From assembly GCA_003116975.1 (NCBI GenBank), contig BGKB01000046.1, positions 124,001-188,000 on the forward strand: a stretch of DNA of 64,000 nucleotides. The letters are read 5' to 3'. The position numbers and the translations under genes are program-made. Shown here in pieces: positions 1-10,306 of this stretch (the first letter of the stretch is position 1; each line of letters opens with the position of its first letter). Source of the DNA: Aurantiochytrium sp. KH105. Taxonomy: Eukaryota > Sar > Bigyra > Thraustochytrida > Thraustochytriidae. The notes under the pieces are model-generated. The model saw only the letters and a program-made list of their open reading frames with translations, did not search any database and was not told where the DNA came from.

Positions 1-2330
1 ATGGCGTCCAGGTCTACAAAACCTACGAAGACGGTACGATTCTCCGTCCGGCCGATCGAATCAAGCTTTTGGGCAAAATCCTCACGCGCACCAAGCTCAA
101 GGATCCCGAGCATGGCCTTGCCGGCGCCTTCCTTGACGTCAAGAAGCTCACCTACAAAAAGGTCCTTCTGGCGTCATACCCTCTGCAGCTCGGCACTGCT
201 CGCGCCCTGTCAAAGGAACTCACCCCGGACAAGCTCTTTGAGGAGTGGAACAAGCCCATGCGAATGCCATGGCAGCAGCCCCTCGAGGAAATCCGCAACT
301 ATGCAGGCGAGAAGATCGCGCTTTACTTTGCCTTTCTTGGCCACTACACGCTCTGGCTCGTACCGCCTGCCATAATTGGCACCGTCATCTTCATTCACCA
401 GATGATCCAGCTCAATGCAGACACTGGAAGCTTCAACATTGTTGGTTCCGGAACCGCCGAGCTCATCGCGTCGAATGTCACCGTCACGCTGGAGAACGGT
501 CAGCTCTTTAACAAAACGGTCTACGAGACAGAGCTGTACACCCAGGTCCCCGAGGCGCCCTTCTTTGCCCTCTTCATCTCTCTCTGGGCCTCTGTGCTCA
601 TCGAGTTCTGGAAGCGCAAGGAAGCTCGCTTCGCTCTCAAATGGGGCACGAGCAACTACGAAAAGGAGACGAGCAACCGCGTACAGTTCAAGGCCACGCA
701 TATCATTCCGGACCCTACCAACGGCGAGCCGATCGAGTACTACTCCAAGACCAGCCTGTTCTCGAAGCTCTTTATCTCTGCGTCTGTCATTGCCGCGTCC
801 ATTGTCGTCGTCATTGCCGCCATTACAGGCATTCTTGTGCTCAAGGTTGTCGCATCTTCGACAGAGTTCAGCACCGGCATTATTCCTGCTTCCGTTGCCC
901 CGCAGCTCGCTCTTGTGGTCAACGCAGTCGTGATTCTCATTCTCGGTAACGTGTACAAGCTCGTTGCGCGCTGGCTCACGAACTGGGAGAACTGGCGCAC
1001 CAACATTCAGTGGGAAGACGCTCTCATCACCAAGACTTTTGTCTTTTCCTTTGTCAACTCTTACGCAACGCTCACGTACTTTGCCTTCATCAAGAGTGGT
1101 AGCGACATTCTCGGCATCACCCAGCTTTGCGTCGCTTCGGCCGAGGAATTGCTCGCCAACGCCGCCACGGATGACGAAAAGGAGCTGATTATTAACGCCG
1201 ACGTTTGCTACGGCTCGCTCGCGTACTCGCTCTTTATTATCTTTGGTACGCAGATCTTCGTCAACAACATTCAGGAGGTCGGTATCCCTATCATCATGGC
1301 CTATGTGAAGAAGATTCTCGACATTCGTGCGCACGCCAAGGCGATTGCCAAGAAGGCCAAGCAGGCCGCCGACGATATGCAGGCCGGCTTCGACGAGATG
1401 GGCAATGCCCTTGGCGTCCACAAGCAGTCAGTCGATGTGGCAGAAGATGACGAGGAGAAACTCGACATTGACTTGGAGAACATGGCCGTGCGCCAGCGCA
1501 TGAAGTCCCCGGTAGAGTACCAGTTCTACCTCAAGTTCTACGAGTCCCCCTTTGATGACTACCTTGAGCTGGCTATCCAGTTTGGCTACGTCTCGCTTTT
1601 CGTTGCTGCCTTTCCCATTGCGCCGCTTCTTGCCCTCATCAACAACTTTATCGAGGTCCGTGTTGACTCCTACAAGGTCTGCATTCTCAGCCGTCGCCCC
1701 GCCCTCGAGGTCGCCGAGGATATCGGCACCTGGCGCAAGATCTTCTCCATCATGGGCTTTGTCGCGGTGCTTTCGAACGCCAGTGTCATCCTCTTCTCGT
1801 CGACGATCCTCAAGTTTGATGAAGACGAGGAAGCCCGTCGCGTCTGGCTCTGGGTCCTCTTTGTCGGTGCCGTGCTTACCCTCAAGGTCATCATTGACTT
1901 TTTGGTGCCCGACGTTCCTATCGAGGTCGCGATCCAGCTCAAGCGCCAGGAGTTTATCACGCGCAAGGTCTTTATGCAGGAGCCCGACGATGAAGCTCTT
2001 ACGGAGGCTGAGCTTAAGCGACTTTCTCGTAAATACACTGTCGCTCGCACCATCGAGAATGTCGATCCTTTCATTCTCCAGCTCACTGCCCGCACCTCCG
2101 AGCTCATGCGAACTGCAATGCCGGACAGCACTATCGAGGACATCTTCCAGGAGGCTGATACCAACAACAACAAGACTTTGTCGCTGAAGGAGCTGCGCAA
2201 GGCGCTCTTGGCTACCCCGCTCGGCGAGCACCTTTCTCGCTACGAGCTTACCATTCTCGTCAACTCTCTCGATGTTGATGGCGACGGTACCATCACACTG
2301 AACGAGTTCCGCCGCTTCCTCAACATGTAG
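1..2330 (+). CDS. Anoctamin/TMEM16 family protein with C-terminal EF-hands (5' end outside window)
   Basis: The frame is open from base 3, so the N-terminus lies upstream of the window; about 775 residues are visible. Anoctamins are dimeric Ca2+-activated chloride channels or lipid scramblases. Family hallmarks seen: the NWENWRT segment near 980-1000, and acidic residues that line up with the known Ca2+ site, namely NNIQEVGIP near 1264-1290 (TM6), DDYLELAIQFG near 1555-1587 (TM7) and NNFIEVRVD near 1639-1665 (TM8). About ten hydrophobic segments are present. After the last one come two EF-hand loops, DTNNNKTLSLKE near 2155-2190 and DVDGDGTITLNE near 2272-2307, ending eight residues before the stop. 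EF-hands are not part of animal anoctamins, so this looks like a fusion giving a second Ca2+ sensor. Family call is firm; channel versus scramblase cannot be decided. Confidence 0.93.
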   Translation, partial: GVQVYKTYEDGTILRPADRIKLLGKILTRTKLKDPEHGLAGAFLDVKKLTYKKVLLASYPLQLGTARALSKELTPDKLFEEWNKPMRMPWQQPLEEIRNYAGEKIALYFAFLGHYTLWLVPPAIIGTVIFIHQMIQLNADTGSFNIVGSGTAELIASNVTVTLENGQLFNKTVYETELYTQVPEAPFFALFISLWASVLIEFWKRKEARFALKWGTSNYEKETSNRVQFKATHIIPDPTNGEPIEYYSKTSLFSKLFISASVIAASIVVVIAAITGILVLKVVASSTEFSTGIIPASVAPQLALVVNAVVILILGNVYKLVARWLTNWENWRTNIQWEDALITKTFVFSFVNSYATLTYFAFIKSGSDILGITQLCVASAEELLANAATDDEKELIINADVCYGSLAYSLFIIFGTQIFVNNIQEVGIPIIMAYVKKILDIRAHAKAIAKKAKQAADDMQAGFDEMGNALGVHKQSVDVAEDDEEKLDIDLENMAVRQRMKSPVEYQFYLKFYESPFDDYLELAIQFGYVSLFVAAFPIAPLLALINNFIEVRVDSYKVCILSRRPALEVAEDIGTWRKIFSIMGFVAVLSNASVILFSSTILKFDEDEEARRVWLWVLFVGAVLTLKVIIDFLVPDVPIEVAIQLKRQEFITRKVFMQEPDDEALTEAELKRLSRKYTVARTIENVDPFILQLTARTSELMRTAMPDSTIEDIFQEADTNNNKTLSLKELRKALLATPLGEHLSRYELTILVNSLDVDGDGTITLNEFRRFLNM

Positions 2331-3376
2331 GTAGGTATAGGTAGGTAGAGCCTTGCTGTCAATTTGTTTCAACTTTGATAAATGTGTCACGTGCGTCTTG
2401 CGACGCGCAAGCTTGGTCAATTAAAATAAACCTGAAGTCGCCAGCCTGCGGTAGGTCATCATCTACAGGTTCGATCACGGCAGTTGCCTTCAAAATATTG
2501 TGACAGAGGAGGTCTCTTCTTGGAAAGGAAATAGAAAACAAAGCGTCAACGTCTCTTTTTTCTTTTCTCGTTTTTCATTTTCTTTATCCAAGCGAATCTA
2601 GAAATCAAGGTTCTTCACTGAAGCGCGGCAACTAAGCTCCAAAGGAGAAAAGGAGTAAAAAGCTTAGGCCTACTTGGTCATACCTTGTTTGACTTCGCAA
2701 TTCGGTCAAACGGTTTGTACGGCGCACCTAGCTCCTCCAGCAAGTTTGCGCGGAGATTCGCTGAATGGATCTGCCCTTTGATTAGGCCTAATAGTTCAAA
2801 ATCATGTGACGGGTAATAACGTTTTGGCTCGGCCAAAAGTAGAGTCTCCTTTGAGATGAGCCAGTTTCCGAGAACTCAATGTGCCGAAATTTTAGCTAGA
2901 AGAACCTACCTACTTACCAAGGCCTATAGCAACTAAGCTTCATCCCTTGTCATTTCCAATAAATGCTTCTCAGCAGATCATCAATTCTGGCAGGTACGAC
3001 GGGGTTCTCGTCAAAGTATTGTGCGCCACAAGTTCTCCGGCAAAACAGCATTCTCTCGCATTATCACGATATTCTTACTTCTTTCTTCTGTTCTTCTTGC
3101 AAAGTTACTTTGGTTGTTGCAAGATAAAAATTTTTTTGGATAGTTGAAGGGGTGGGGTTGGGTCAAGAGGTATTCCCAAGCCCAAAACTGGACGGCAAAA
3201 AAAAAGCCTTTCTTTATCCACCAGCGAAAAGGAACGAACACGCGCATTCTGGCATAATGATGACCACATGCGTAGGTCAATCTCTCCCGATTCGATAGCA
3301 GGTCAGAACGAATTCACAACAAGTCTTTCGACGCGCTGCCTTTCGATTCGTGTCCAACCAAGACGGCAATCTTTAC
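2331..3376. other. Convergent intergenic spacer, no gene seen
   Basis: This spacer lies between the 3' ends of anoctamin (+) and NFS1 (-). It is clearly richer in A and T than the flanking genes. It holds only short open frames without recognisable protein character. No tRNA or other RNA gene was recognised. Confidence 0.6.
2425..2430 (+). terminator. Candidate poly(A) signal AATAAA for the anoctamin gene
   Basis: A canonical AATAAA hexamer lies 95 bp after the anoctamin stop codon. Position fits a 3' UTR, but the hexamer can occur by chance in this AT-richer spacer. Confidence 0.35.
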
Positions 3377-4753
3377 TTAGTGATCCTGGCTCCACTTGAT
3401 GGACTTGAGGTCGATGCCCTCCTGAACCATCTCCCAAAGCGGGGACATCTCACGCAATCGGCTGACATGCTTGACACAGAGGTCGACGGCCATGTCGACT
3501 TCCTCAACGGTGGTAAAGCGGCCAAGGCCGAAGCGAATCGAGGTGTGTGCCAGCTCCTCGTCGACGCCAATAGCGCGCAGAACGTACGAAGGCTCGAGGG
3601 AAGCCGACGTGCACGCGGATCCCGAGGAAACAGCAATGTTCTTGAGGGCCATGAGCAGAGACTCGCCCTCGACGTAGGCGAACGAGAGGTTCAGGTTGCC
3701 CGGGTAGCGGTGCTCGCGGTCACCATTGAGAATGACCTGGTCAAGCTGCGAGGTGATGCCGTTGTACAGGCGATCGCTGAGGAAGCGCACCCAGCGCTCG
3801 TCGTTCTCCATCTCCTCCATGGCCACACGGGCCGCAGCGCCGAGACCGACCACGAGGGGGGGCGAGAGCGTGCCGCTGCGCAGACCGCGCTCCTGGCCAC
3901 CGCCGTTGATGACCGGTTCGAGACGCACGCGGGGGCGACGGCGCACATAGAGGGCGCCAATGCCCTTGGGGCCGTAGATCTTGTGGCCCGAGATCGACAT
4001 GAGGTCGGCCTTGATCTCATCAGCGTTAATGGGCATCTTGCCGAACATCTGGGCAATGTCCGTGTGGAAAAAGGTCTTGTTGGCACGGCAGATCTCGCCA
4101 ATCTCCTTGAGAGGCTGAACGACGCCAATCTCGTTGTTTACGCCCATGACAGAAACGATCGAGGTCTCTTTGCGGATGGTGTCTTTGAGAAGTTGCGGGT
4201 CCAAAAGGCCATTCTCCTGCACGGGAAGGTAGGTCACCTCGAAGCCCTCGCTCTCGAGCACGCGGCACGAGTCGAGCACGCACTTGTGCTCGGTCTGCGT
4301 GGTGATAATGTGGTTCTTGCGCTTGCGGTAAAAGTGCGCCACGCCCTTGATGGCCATGTTGTTGGCCTCTGTCGCGCCCGAGGTAAAGACGATCTCCTTG
4401 GCGGTGGCGCCGATCACCTTGGCGACATCGGCGCGTGCCTGCTCGACGGCCTGCTCCGCGAGCCAGCCGTACTCGTGGGTGCGCGAGTGCGGGTTGCCAA
4501 AGTTGTCCGTCATGAAGGGCAGCATCGCGTCCACCACGCGCGGGTCCATGGGCGTCGTGGCCTGGAAGTCCAGGTACGCCGGCCTGCCCTCCAGCGCCTG
4601 GCCCTTGATCGAGAACTTCGAGTCGTCCAGCACCGTCGCGGACGGCGGCACCGTCGACGTCTCCATCGTCGTCGACATCGCCGCCGCCAGCCGCGGCGCC
4701 GCGCGCCCCGCCGCCCGCGCCAGCGGCGTCGCCGTCCTCTTCACGAGCGCCAT
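3377..4753 (-). CDS. NFS1: Mitochondrial cysteine desulfurase NFS1
   Basis: NFS1 is the PLP-dependent desulfurase that takes sulfur from cysteine for Fe-S cluster assembly in the mitochondrial matrix (with ISD11, ISCU and frataxin) and for tRNA thiolation. Length is 458 aa from the ATG at 4753, which has a strong context (AGCATGG); the open frame continues a few codons upstream only through a GTG. The first ~30 residues are rich in Arg and Ala with almost no acidic residues, as in a mitochondrial presequence. Family motifs follow: ATTPMDPRV, the TSGATEANN loop, [10 protein letters not shown] with the PLP lysine near K258, and [14 protein letters not shown] with the catalytic persulfide cysteine near C381. 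The C-terminal [17 protein letters not shown] signature is typical of NFS1 and IscS. No truncation or odd residue is visible. Confidence 0.97.
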   Translation of the reverse strand: MALVKRTATPLARAAGRAAPRLAAAMSTTMETSTVPPSATVLDDSKFSIKGQALEGRPAYLDFQATTPMDPRVVDAMLPFMTDNFGNPHSRTHEYGWLAEQAVEQARADVAKVIGATAKEIVFTSGATEANNMAIKGVAHFYRKRKNHIITTQTEHKCVLDSCRVLESEGFEVTYLPVQENGLLDPQLLKDTIRKETSIVSVMGVNNEIGVVQPLKEIGEICRANKTFFHTDIAQMFGKMPINADEIKADLMSISGHKIYGPKGIGALYVRRRPRVRLEPVINGGGQERGLRSGTLSPPLVVGLGAAARVAMEEMENDERWVRFLSDRLYNGITSQLDQVILNGDREHRYPGNLNLSFAYVEGESLLMALKNIAVSSGSACTSASLEPSYVLRAIGVDEELAHTSIRFGLGRFTTVEEVDMAVDLCVKHVSRLREMSPLWEMVQEGIDLKSIKWSQDH

Positions 4754-5154
4754 GCTCACCGTGCCTCGCCGCGCAGCCTCCGCTTCCCGCGCCGCGCTCT
4801 ATCTAGCTGGACCGACCAAGAAAAGGCGTGGCCGCCAGCCCGATGCGACGTCGCCGCGCCTCGCCGCGCCTCCGCGCCGCTCCGCGCCGCCCTCCGCGCC
4901 GCCCGCGCGCGCGCCCGCTCGCCTTCCGCGCCGCCGTCTCCGCCGCCGCTCGCGCTCGCTCGGGTCGCGTGAGCTCGCCCGGGTTGAGAGTTTGTTTCGC
5001 TCCGCTCTGCGTGTCCGTCTCGTCTCGATTGTCTGTCTGTCTGCCTGCGGCGCCTCGCTCGCGCTCCGTCTCGGCGCGCCTTCACGGGCCGCGAGACGGA
5101 ACGCTTCCGCGGCGCGAGCAGGCGCGACGCGGAGAACGTTCTCTCCCTTCCTTC

Positions 5155-5192
5155 CTTTCTTTCTTTCTTTCTTTCTTTCTTCCTTTCTTTTT
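5155..5192. repeat. (CTTT)n microsatellite, interrupted
   Basis: Six uninterrupted CTTT units, then an interruption and further CTTT-like units, about 400 bp upstream of the NFS1 start codon in the 5' region. Confidence 0.85.
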
Positions 5193-5292
5193 CGGATTCC
5201 GTGTTCTGCGCCTGCGACGTGCAGAGCGCCGCAGATCGTGATGGCTTCGGTCGAGGAGCGTCGGAACCCGGCCTCCGACCGCCCACCCGCAC

Positions 5293-5316
5293 GCTCGCTC
5301 GCTCGCTCGCTCGCTC
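5293..5316. repeat. (GCTC)6 microsatellite
   Basis: Six GCTC units in the GC-rich 5' region of NFS1, about 540 bp from its start codon. Confidence 0.85.
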
Positions 5317-6797
5317 GCGCTGCGCACGGCCGGCGGCAGCGCAGTGCAGCGGGGCGCAGCTGTGCCGGCGGCGGCGGGAGAGGCTGGGGCGGGGGATGGA
5401 GTGATGGAGGATGGAGGATGATGATGGGGATGTGTGATGGACAGGCACGACACGACACGACCGAGGCCACCGCCAGCGGCTAGCTGCACCAGCCGCGGCG
5501 AGCGGAGGAAGGCTGCAGCGCCACGAGTGTCGGGAGGCTCGCTGCGCGAGACGCGACAGCGGCGCGCACAGATTGTATTGCGGCAGGTGCTGCACTTCTT
5601 GCGCAGCCGTGGCTTGGGGGAGTCCGGATTGACCTGATAGATAGATACGCTGCTTGTAACGACCTCAACGCACGCGGCGGACGCAGGCAAGGCCGACGAG
5701 GAGAAGGAGGAGGAGGAGGAGGAGGAGGAAGCTGGCGATGCAACATAACTTTGTCGCCGCGCCCGGTGCAAAGAAAGGCGCGGCAAGGAGATGCGGCTGC
5801 TCGTTGACGCGGAATACTTGAGCACGCGCGTACTCACCGCATTGGCTTATTCCCAGTTTCAGGTCGGAGAGTCTCGCTCGCAGTCGCAGGGTGCCGAACG
5901 TTTCTGCTGCTGATGCAAAGGGAGGGACGAAATTTGGGCGTCGTCTTCGTCAGCAACTGCAGCGTGTGATAAACAAGGGGTGCGTGCAGTTGTGTGCGCA
6001 AATGTAGAGAAGGCCTGTGCGGCCTCTCGACCTCCATGATCTTCGTTAGAAAGAAGAGCACAATGTTGTGAAAGTGCAGCATGTATTTGTCCTTTCTCTT
6101 TTCCGGTATAAACAAGAATTGAATGCTTTGGAGCAATAGCTATTTGAGAAAGCTGTGTGTGCGTGCGTGATCTTGCTGACGTTCTCTGTACAGAGGCTCT
6201 ATTCCAACATGACCCATCCCCAAAAGCAAGTCTATGCAGGCTCTGGTTTTTCGCCTGCGAGCTGCTGCTTGTTCTTAACTATAAGTTCATCTGCAACAAG
6301 AGCGATATTTTCACACGGCTGCTACTTTGAGTGGAACGGTAAAACAACCCAACACGCGTCCAAAACTGCGCTACTGCATAAATTTAAGCTAGCATGCATG
6401 CCACGAACGATACATGCTTCTTGCCCGGCGGGCGGCCACAGAAGACCGACCGACCCCTGCTACGACTCACTCAGCCTGAAAGTGATTCACGTTCAAGCAA
6501 ATTATGTAAATCCTGAAACCTTCATCTTATCCTGGGCTACCCACCACTTGATTAATTTTTTTTTCCCCCTCGTCTCTGCTCTTCTCTCCCTTCGAATCAT
6601 TTCATTTCTTCAACAAGCCAACTGTCGTGGCTTGCTACGTATTCTGCAGCTCGTGGCGGCACCGCGCGCGAGCGCGGCAAGGGTGGGAGGGAGGGCAAAG
6701 CGAAGCGAAACCAAGCGAAACCAAGCCAAGTCAAACCGTCCAAAGCAAAGGAAAGAGTGCACGACGATTGCGTCTTCGTCGTCAACATAGAGAAACC

Positions 6798-6830
6798 ATG
6801 GACCCTCGGGAGCAGCACGCGTACCACCAG

Positions 6831-6877
<47 letters not shown>

Positions 6878-9800
6878 GCAGGGCGCGCTTTCGCAGCTAC
6901 CTTCGATTCCAGGACTACAGTCTCTAAGTGGAAGCGAGGAGCTCACGAGACAAATGATTATGCGCGGCCAAGCGCAACGAACGCAGAGCAGCAGCTCGAG
7001 CAGCGCCTCCATGTCCTCGCCCGTGAGTCAAGTCGCCTACTCGCAACAGATGCATGACAATGCTATGCCCGCGAACAATCAGCCCATTGATCTTATCGCC
7101 CAAAGAAGACAAGACATGGCCATCGTTGATGGAAACAAGTATCAGTGTCGTCGCTGTGGCAAGCTCATGACCACCACCAAGGCCATCAAGTATCATCTCG
7201 ACCACTTCGTCTGTCTCAAAGCAGAGTCCGTGAAACAGGCCAACCCTCACCTTGTGGCTCTCGCAAACTCTCTCGCCGCGGTGCGCAATTCGGGAACTGC
7301 CAACCCGGGCGCAAATCTTGCAACATCCTCCGCAAACCTGCCCATTCCCGAAAGTCGCTACCGGTGCGACGAATGCGGCAAGGAGCTTGGAACACTCGGT
7401 GCCCTCAAGTACCATCGCAACAACCGCGTATGCTCCAAGCCGACTCCGCGCAAGCAAGCGCCCCCTTCCCAAGCGCAACAATATGACCCATATCAGGTAT
7501 CGCAGCCTCAACAAGCACCCACCTACACGTCGATGCATCAGCAACACCATGCCTCCCAATCTCCCTACGGCTCGCAGCAACATCAGCAGCAGCAGCAACA
7601 GCACTCACCCCAGGCGCCTGCGCACAGTCATCAAGCGTATGCGAGCCCGCATCAGCAACAACATCAGCAGCAGCACTCGCAGCAATATCAACAGTACCAA
7701 CAGCAACAGCAGCACCAGCAGTATCAACAGCAACGGCAGCACCAGCTCTATCAGCAACAACAAGAACAACTACGGCTACAACAAGAGCGTCTTCGACAAC
7801 AGCAGCAACAACAGCAGCAGCAACAACAACAGTACTACGCGCAATTGCAAGCGCAGCAGCGGCGCCAGCAACAGCAACAGCAACAGCAAATGTACAATCC
7901 CCAGCAGCACGCCGAGCGACTGGCGCACAACTATCCTGGAAGCTCCATGCACTCGCAATCGCACGTTGCGCAGCTGCAACAGGCTCGCGATCGCATCGAT
8001 GCTGCGCGCAGGCCAATTGTCAACCCCGCCAAAGCGCCATCACGCCGTGTCGGTGCCTACAACAACCCTCAGCCCACCCAGGTTCTCGACCTCGTCGAGT
8101 TCTACACCTGGGATGTCAACGTCGGAGCAAATACCTCCAATGCGGTATTGGCCTCCTGGGCCCTCCCTGAGAATCTTGCACCAATCGGTCCCGAAGAGTC
8201 TGCCGCCGTGTGGCAAACACTTTGCAACCGCGGGCAAACCTTGCAAATCCTGGTCGACGCCATCGAGTTTGACTACACGGACATGGATAACGAGACGAGC
8301 CGTCGCATCTGCCAGACCGCGCTTCCCGGCGTCGGGATTAACCTGATGCCCCTGCACTCTGCCACGAAGAGTGACGTTTTCCCCGCCGTGGCGCAACAGC
8401 GGACCAACGATGTTTGGATCAATGCTGGCGGCCGCGTCACCGCCATAGACTTTTGCCCTGTCGCAGGCCCAAAGCCTGCCCAGGCCTCACTTTTAGCAGT
8501 TGGTACAGCCGACAGCTATGAGACGCTCGATGTGCTTGGTGCGCCGCCGTCACAACGCCCAGAGACAAATACCATTCAGCTTTGGTCGCTACGCGCAGTT
8601 GGAGCGGCAACTCTTGCATATGGCGTCCGCCTCGACCCAAAGTGCGGCTCTGTCCTTGCGCTGCAGTGGTGCCCTATGACCAAGTCGACCAAGGCTGTCG
8701 ACAAGGATCGCCTTGGCCTCTTGGCGATTGCCACTGCCGACGGCTCCGTTTCCGTCTTGGCCATGCCCGTGCCGTCTTCGCAACAGCACCCCGGGGGAGG
8801 CAAGCCGACGGCCACCGTCTTTGATGCCAAGGCTCTTACGGTTTTCTCGTACGACTTTGCTGACGATAGCAGCGGCAGCACGGATCCCTCGGCGCCCACC
8901 TTTGCAGCAACTTGCACCTGTGTGCAGTGGTCACGGCAGGAACCTTGGGACACTCTCTTGTGTGGACTTTCTGACGGATCTGTCGCCGTCTGGGACCTCA
9001 AGGGAATCAGCACTGGTGCTCTTCCGTCCACCGTGCACCAGCGTCTCACCCTGCCTGCAAGTGAGATGAGCATCATGGACGAGGGACCGCGAAAGACGGC
9101 AGCCTCGCGCAGCATCATTGACATGGCCTGCAGCTCAGAGAACGAACATCTGGTCGTCACTATTTCTCGTGACCGCCTTTTGCGTATCTGGGACCTGCGA
9201 TTGCCTCACCAGCCAGTCGTGGAAAAGTCAATCACCAGCGGGGTCAATCTGCAAACGGTCGAGTGGCCTGCTAACAGCGATTTTGTCGTTATTGGCGACG
9301 ACATTGGTCAGGTGTCCTTTCTATCTCTCCAGGACGGCGCGCTCCGTCGCGCTCGAGTGCACCGCGATGCTGTCACGGCCACGGCAATTAACCCGCGTCT
9401 GCACCCGACTCTCTTGGCATCGTGCAGCGTGGACGGTCTTGCGCGAAGCTGGGTGCTCCCGGCGCGAGTGCGAACAGAATTCAACGACGTCCGTGCACTC
9501 GATGCCATCACCTCGAGTGACAAGGTCGTCTACATGTGCACGGCTTCTGCAAACCGACCGGGCGAGATTTGTTCACCCGCAGAGCTTACAATCAACTTTT
9601 CGGACTCGAGCGACGACGTCGCGCCTCCCTCATCGGCAGTTGTGGTGTCAAATGAGGACATTGTCGTGCCATCGCGCCAGTACCGCTTCACTCCAAATTA
9701 CACGGTCAAGCAGAGCGGTGCAGAGACGCAGCTTCCTTCCGCAATTTCGTTCTCCGCTGCGGCCTGGGGTCAAAGCTTTGAGCCCTCGGGAAGCGATGCA

Positions 9801-9971
9801 GTGCTGCGCGAATGGCTCGCCATGGCCACGCGCACGGGCTTTATCCGATGTAAGCTCACAGACCTGCCGCGCGTGCCGATTGCGTGGCCTCTCGACAAAC
9901 CTGCGCCAAATGTGCCGTATCCACAATTCATTCTTGATCAGTACAAGCGCGTCGATAGCATCAAGATGTAG
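6798..9971 (+). CDS. Polyglutamine / paired C2HC zinc-finger / WD40 protein, TFIIIC-110 (GTF3C2)-like
   Basis: Protein of 1057 aa from the ATG at 6798 (ACCATGG, strong context); the open frame upstream is leader. A pure Gln tract starts near residue 11. Two fingers follow, each C-x2-C-x12-H-x5-C, near residues 114-138 and 187-211 (YQCRRCGK and YRCDECGK). A long Gln/Ser/Pro/His-rich region spans about 215-430. From about residue 530 to 900 there are WD40-type blades such as TIQLWSLRA, DGSVAVWDL, LLRIWDLRLP and DGLARSWVLP. The wording of the propeller (ALQWCP, LLAIATADGSVSVLAMP, CGLSDGSVAVWDL) resembles the WD40 subunit of RNA polymerase III factor TFIIIC (human GTF3C2, yeast Tfc6). This points to a nuclear role, but the zinc fingers are not part of that family as I know it, so the assignment is provisional. 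Confidence 0.7.
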
Positions 9972-10172
9972 AACTAGCAAGACCCCTCTTGGCCAAGGCT
10001 TCATCCGATCTATGCCCACTACCTTAACCACCGTCCCATCAACCATACCGACTCGAAGAGCATACAGAAGCTCCGATCACCATCAATTAGTCTTTTGATT
10101 CTAGTTTTTGTTTTGTTTTTTGTGGGAGGGGGTGGGGGGTGGTCATTCATTGCCTTTACATCAACATAAAAG

Positions 10173-10178
10173 AATAAA
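10173..10178 (+). terminator. Candidate poly(A) signal AATAAA for the TFIIIC-like gene
   Basis: AATAAA about 200 bp after the stop codon at 9971, inside the 335-bp convergent spacer 9972-10306. That spacer otherwise shows only a G-rich run near 10122-10140 and no gene. Confidence 0.3.
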
Positions 10179-10306
10179 CAGGGACGAGGACATCGGGGAT
10201 GACGGAGACGGTAGATTTTCAAACGAGTCACGATCTCAATGTTCTTGCTTGTCTGTCAGCTACCAGAATCGAAAGGGAAAATAATATTGCCTAGACTTGC
10301 TCATTC

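Larger units (their letters stand above)
4754..6797. other. Divergent promoter region between NFS1 and the TFIIIC-like gene
   Basis: About 2 kb without a convincing gene. The NFS1-proximal half is extremely GC-rich with low-complexity Ala/Arg-type translations and several tetranucleotide repeats. The half next to the rightward gene is more AT-rich. Short open frames here have compositional, not protein-like, translations. Confidence 0.6.

Noticed and set aside
210-2420. Two long minus-strand frames opposite anoctamin
   Set aside because: Charged, low-information translations antisense to a clear family member; GC third-position artefact.
2455-2490. Possible tRNA T-loop (GGTTCGATC) in the anoctamin/NFS1 spacer
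   Set aside because: The flanking bases do not pair into a T-stem and no acceptor or anticodon arm fits.
3350-4972. 540-residue open frame on the + strand opposite NFS1
   Set aside because: It mirrors the NFS1 codons in GC-rich DNA. Its translation is His/Arg/Ala/Val-rich with no family resemblance, while NFS1 on the other strand is unambiguous.
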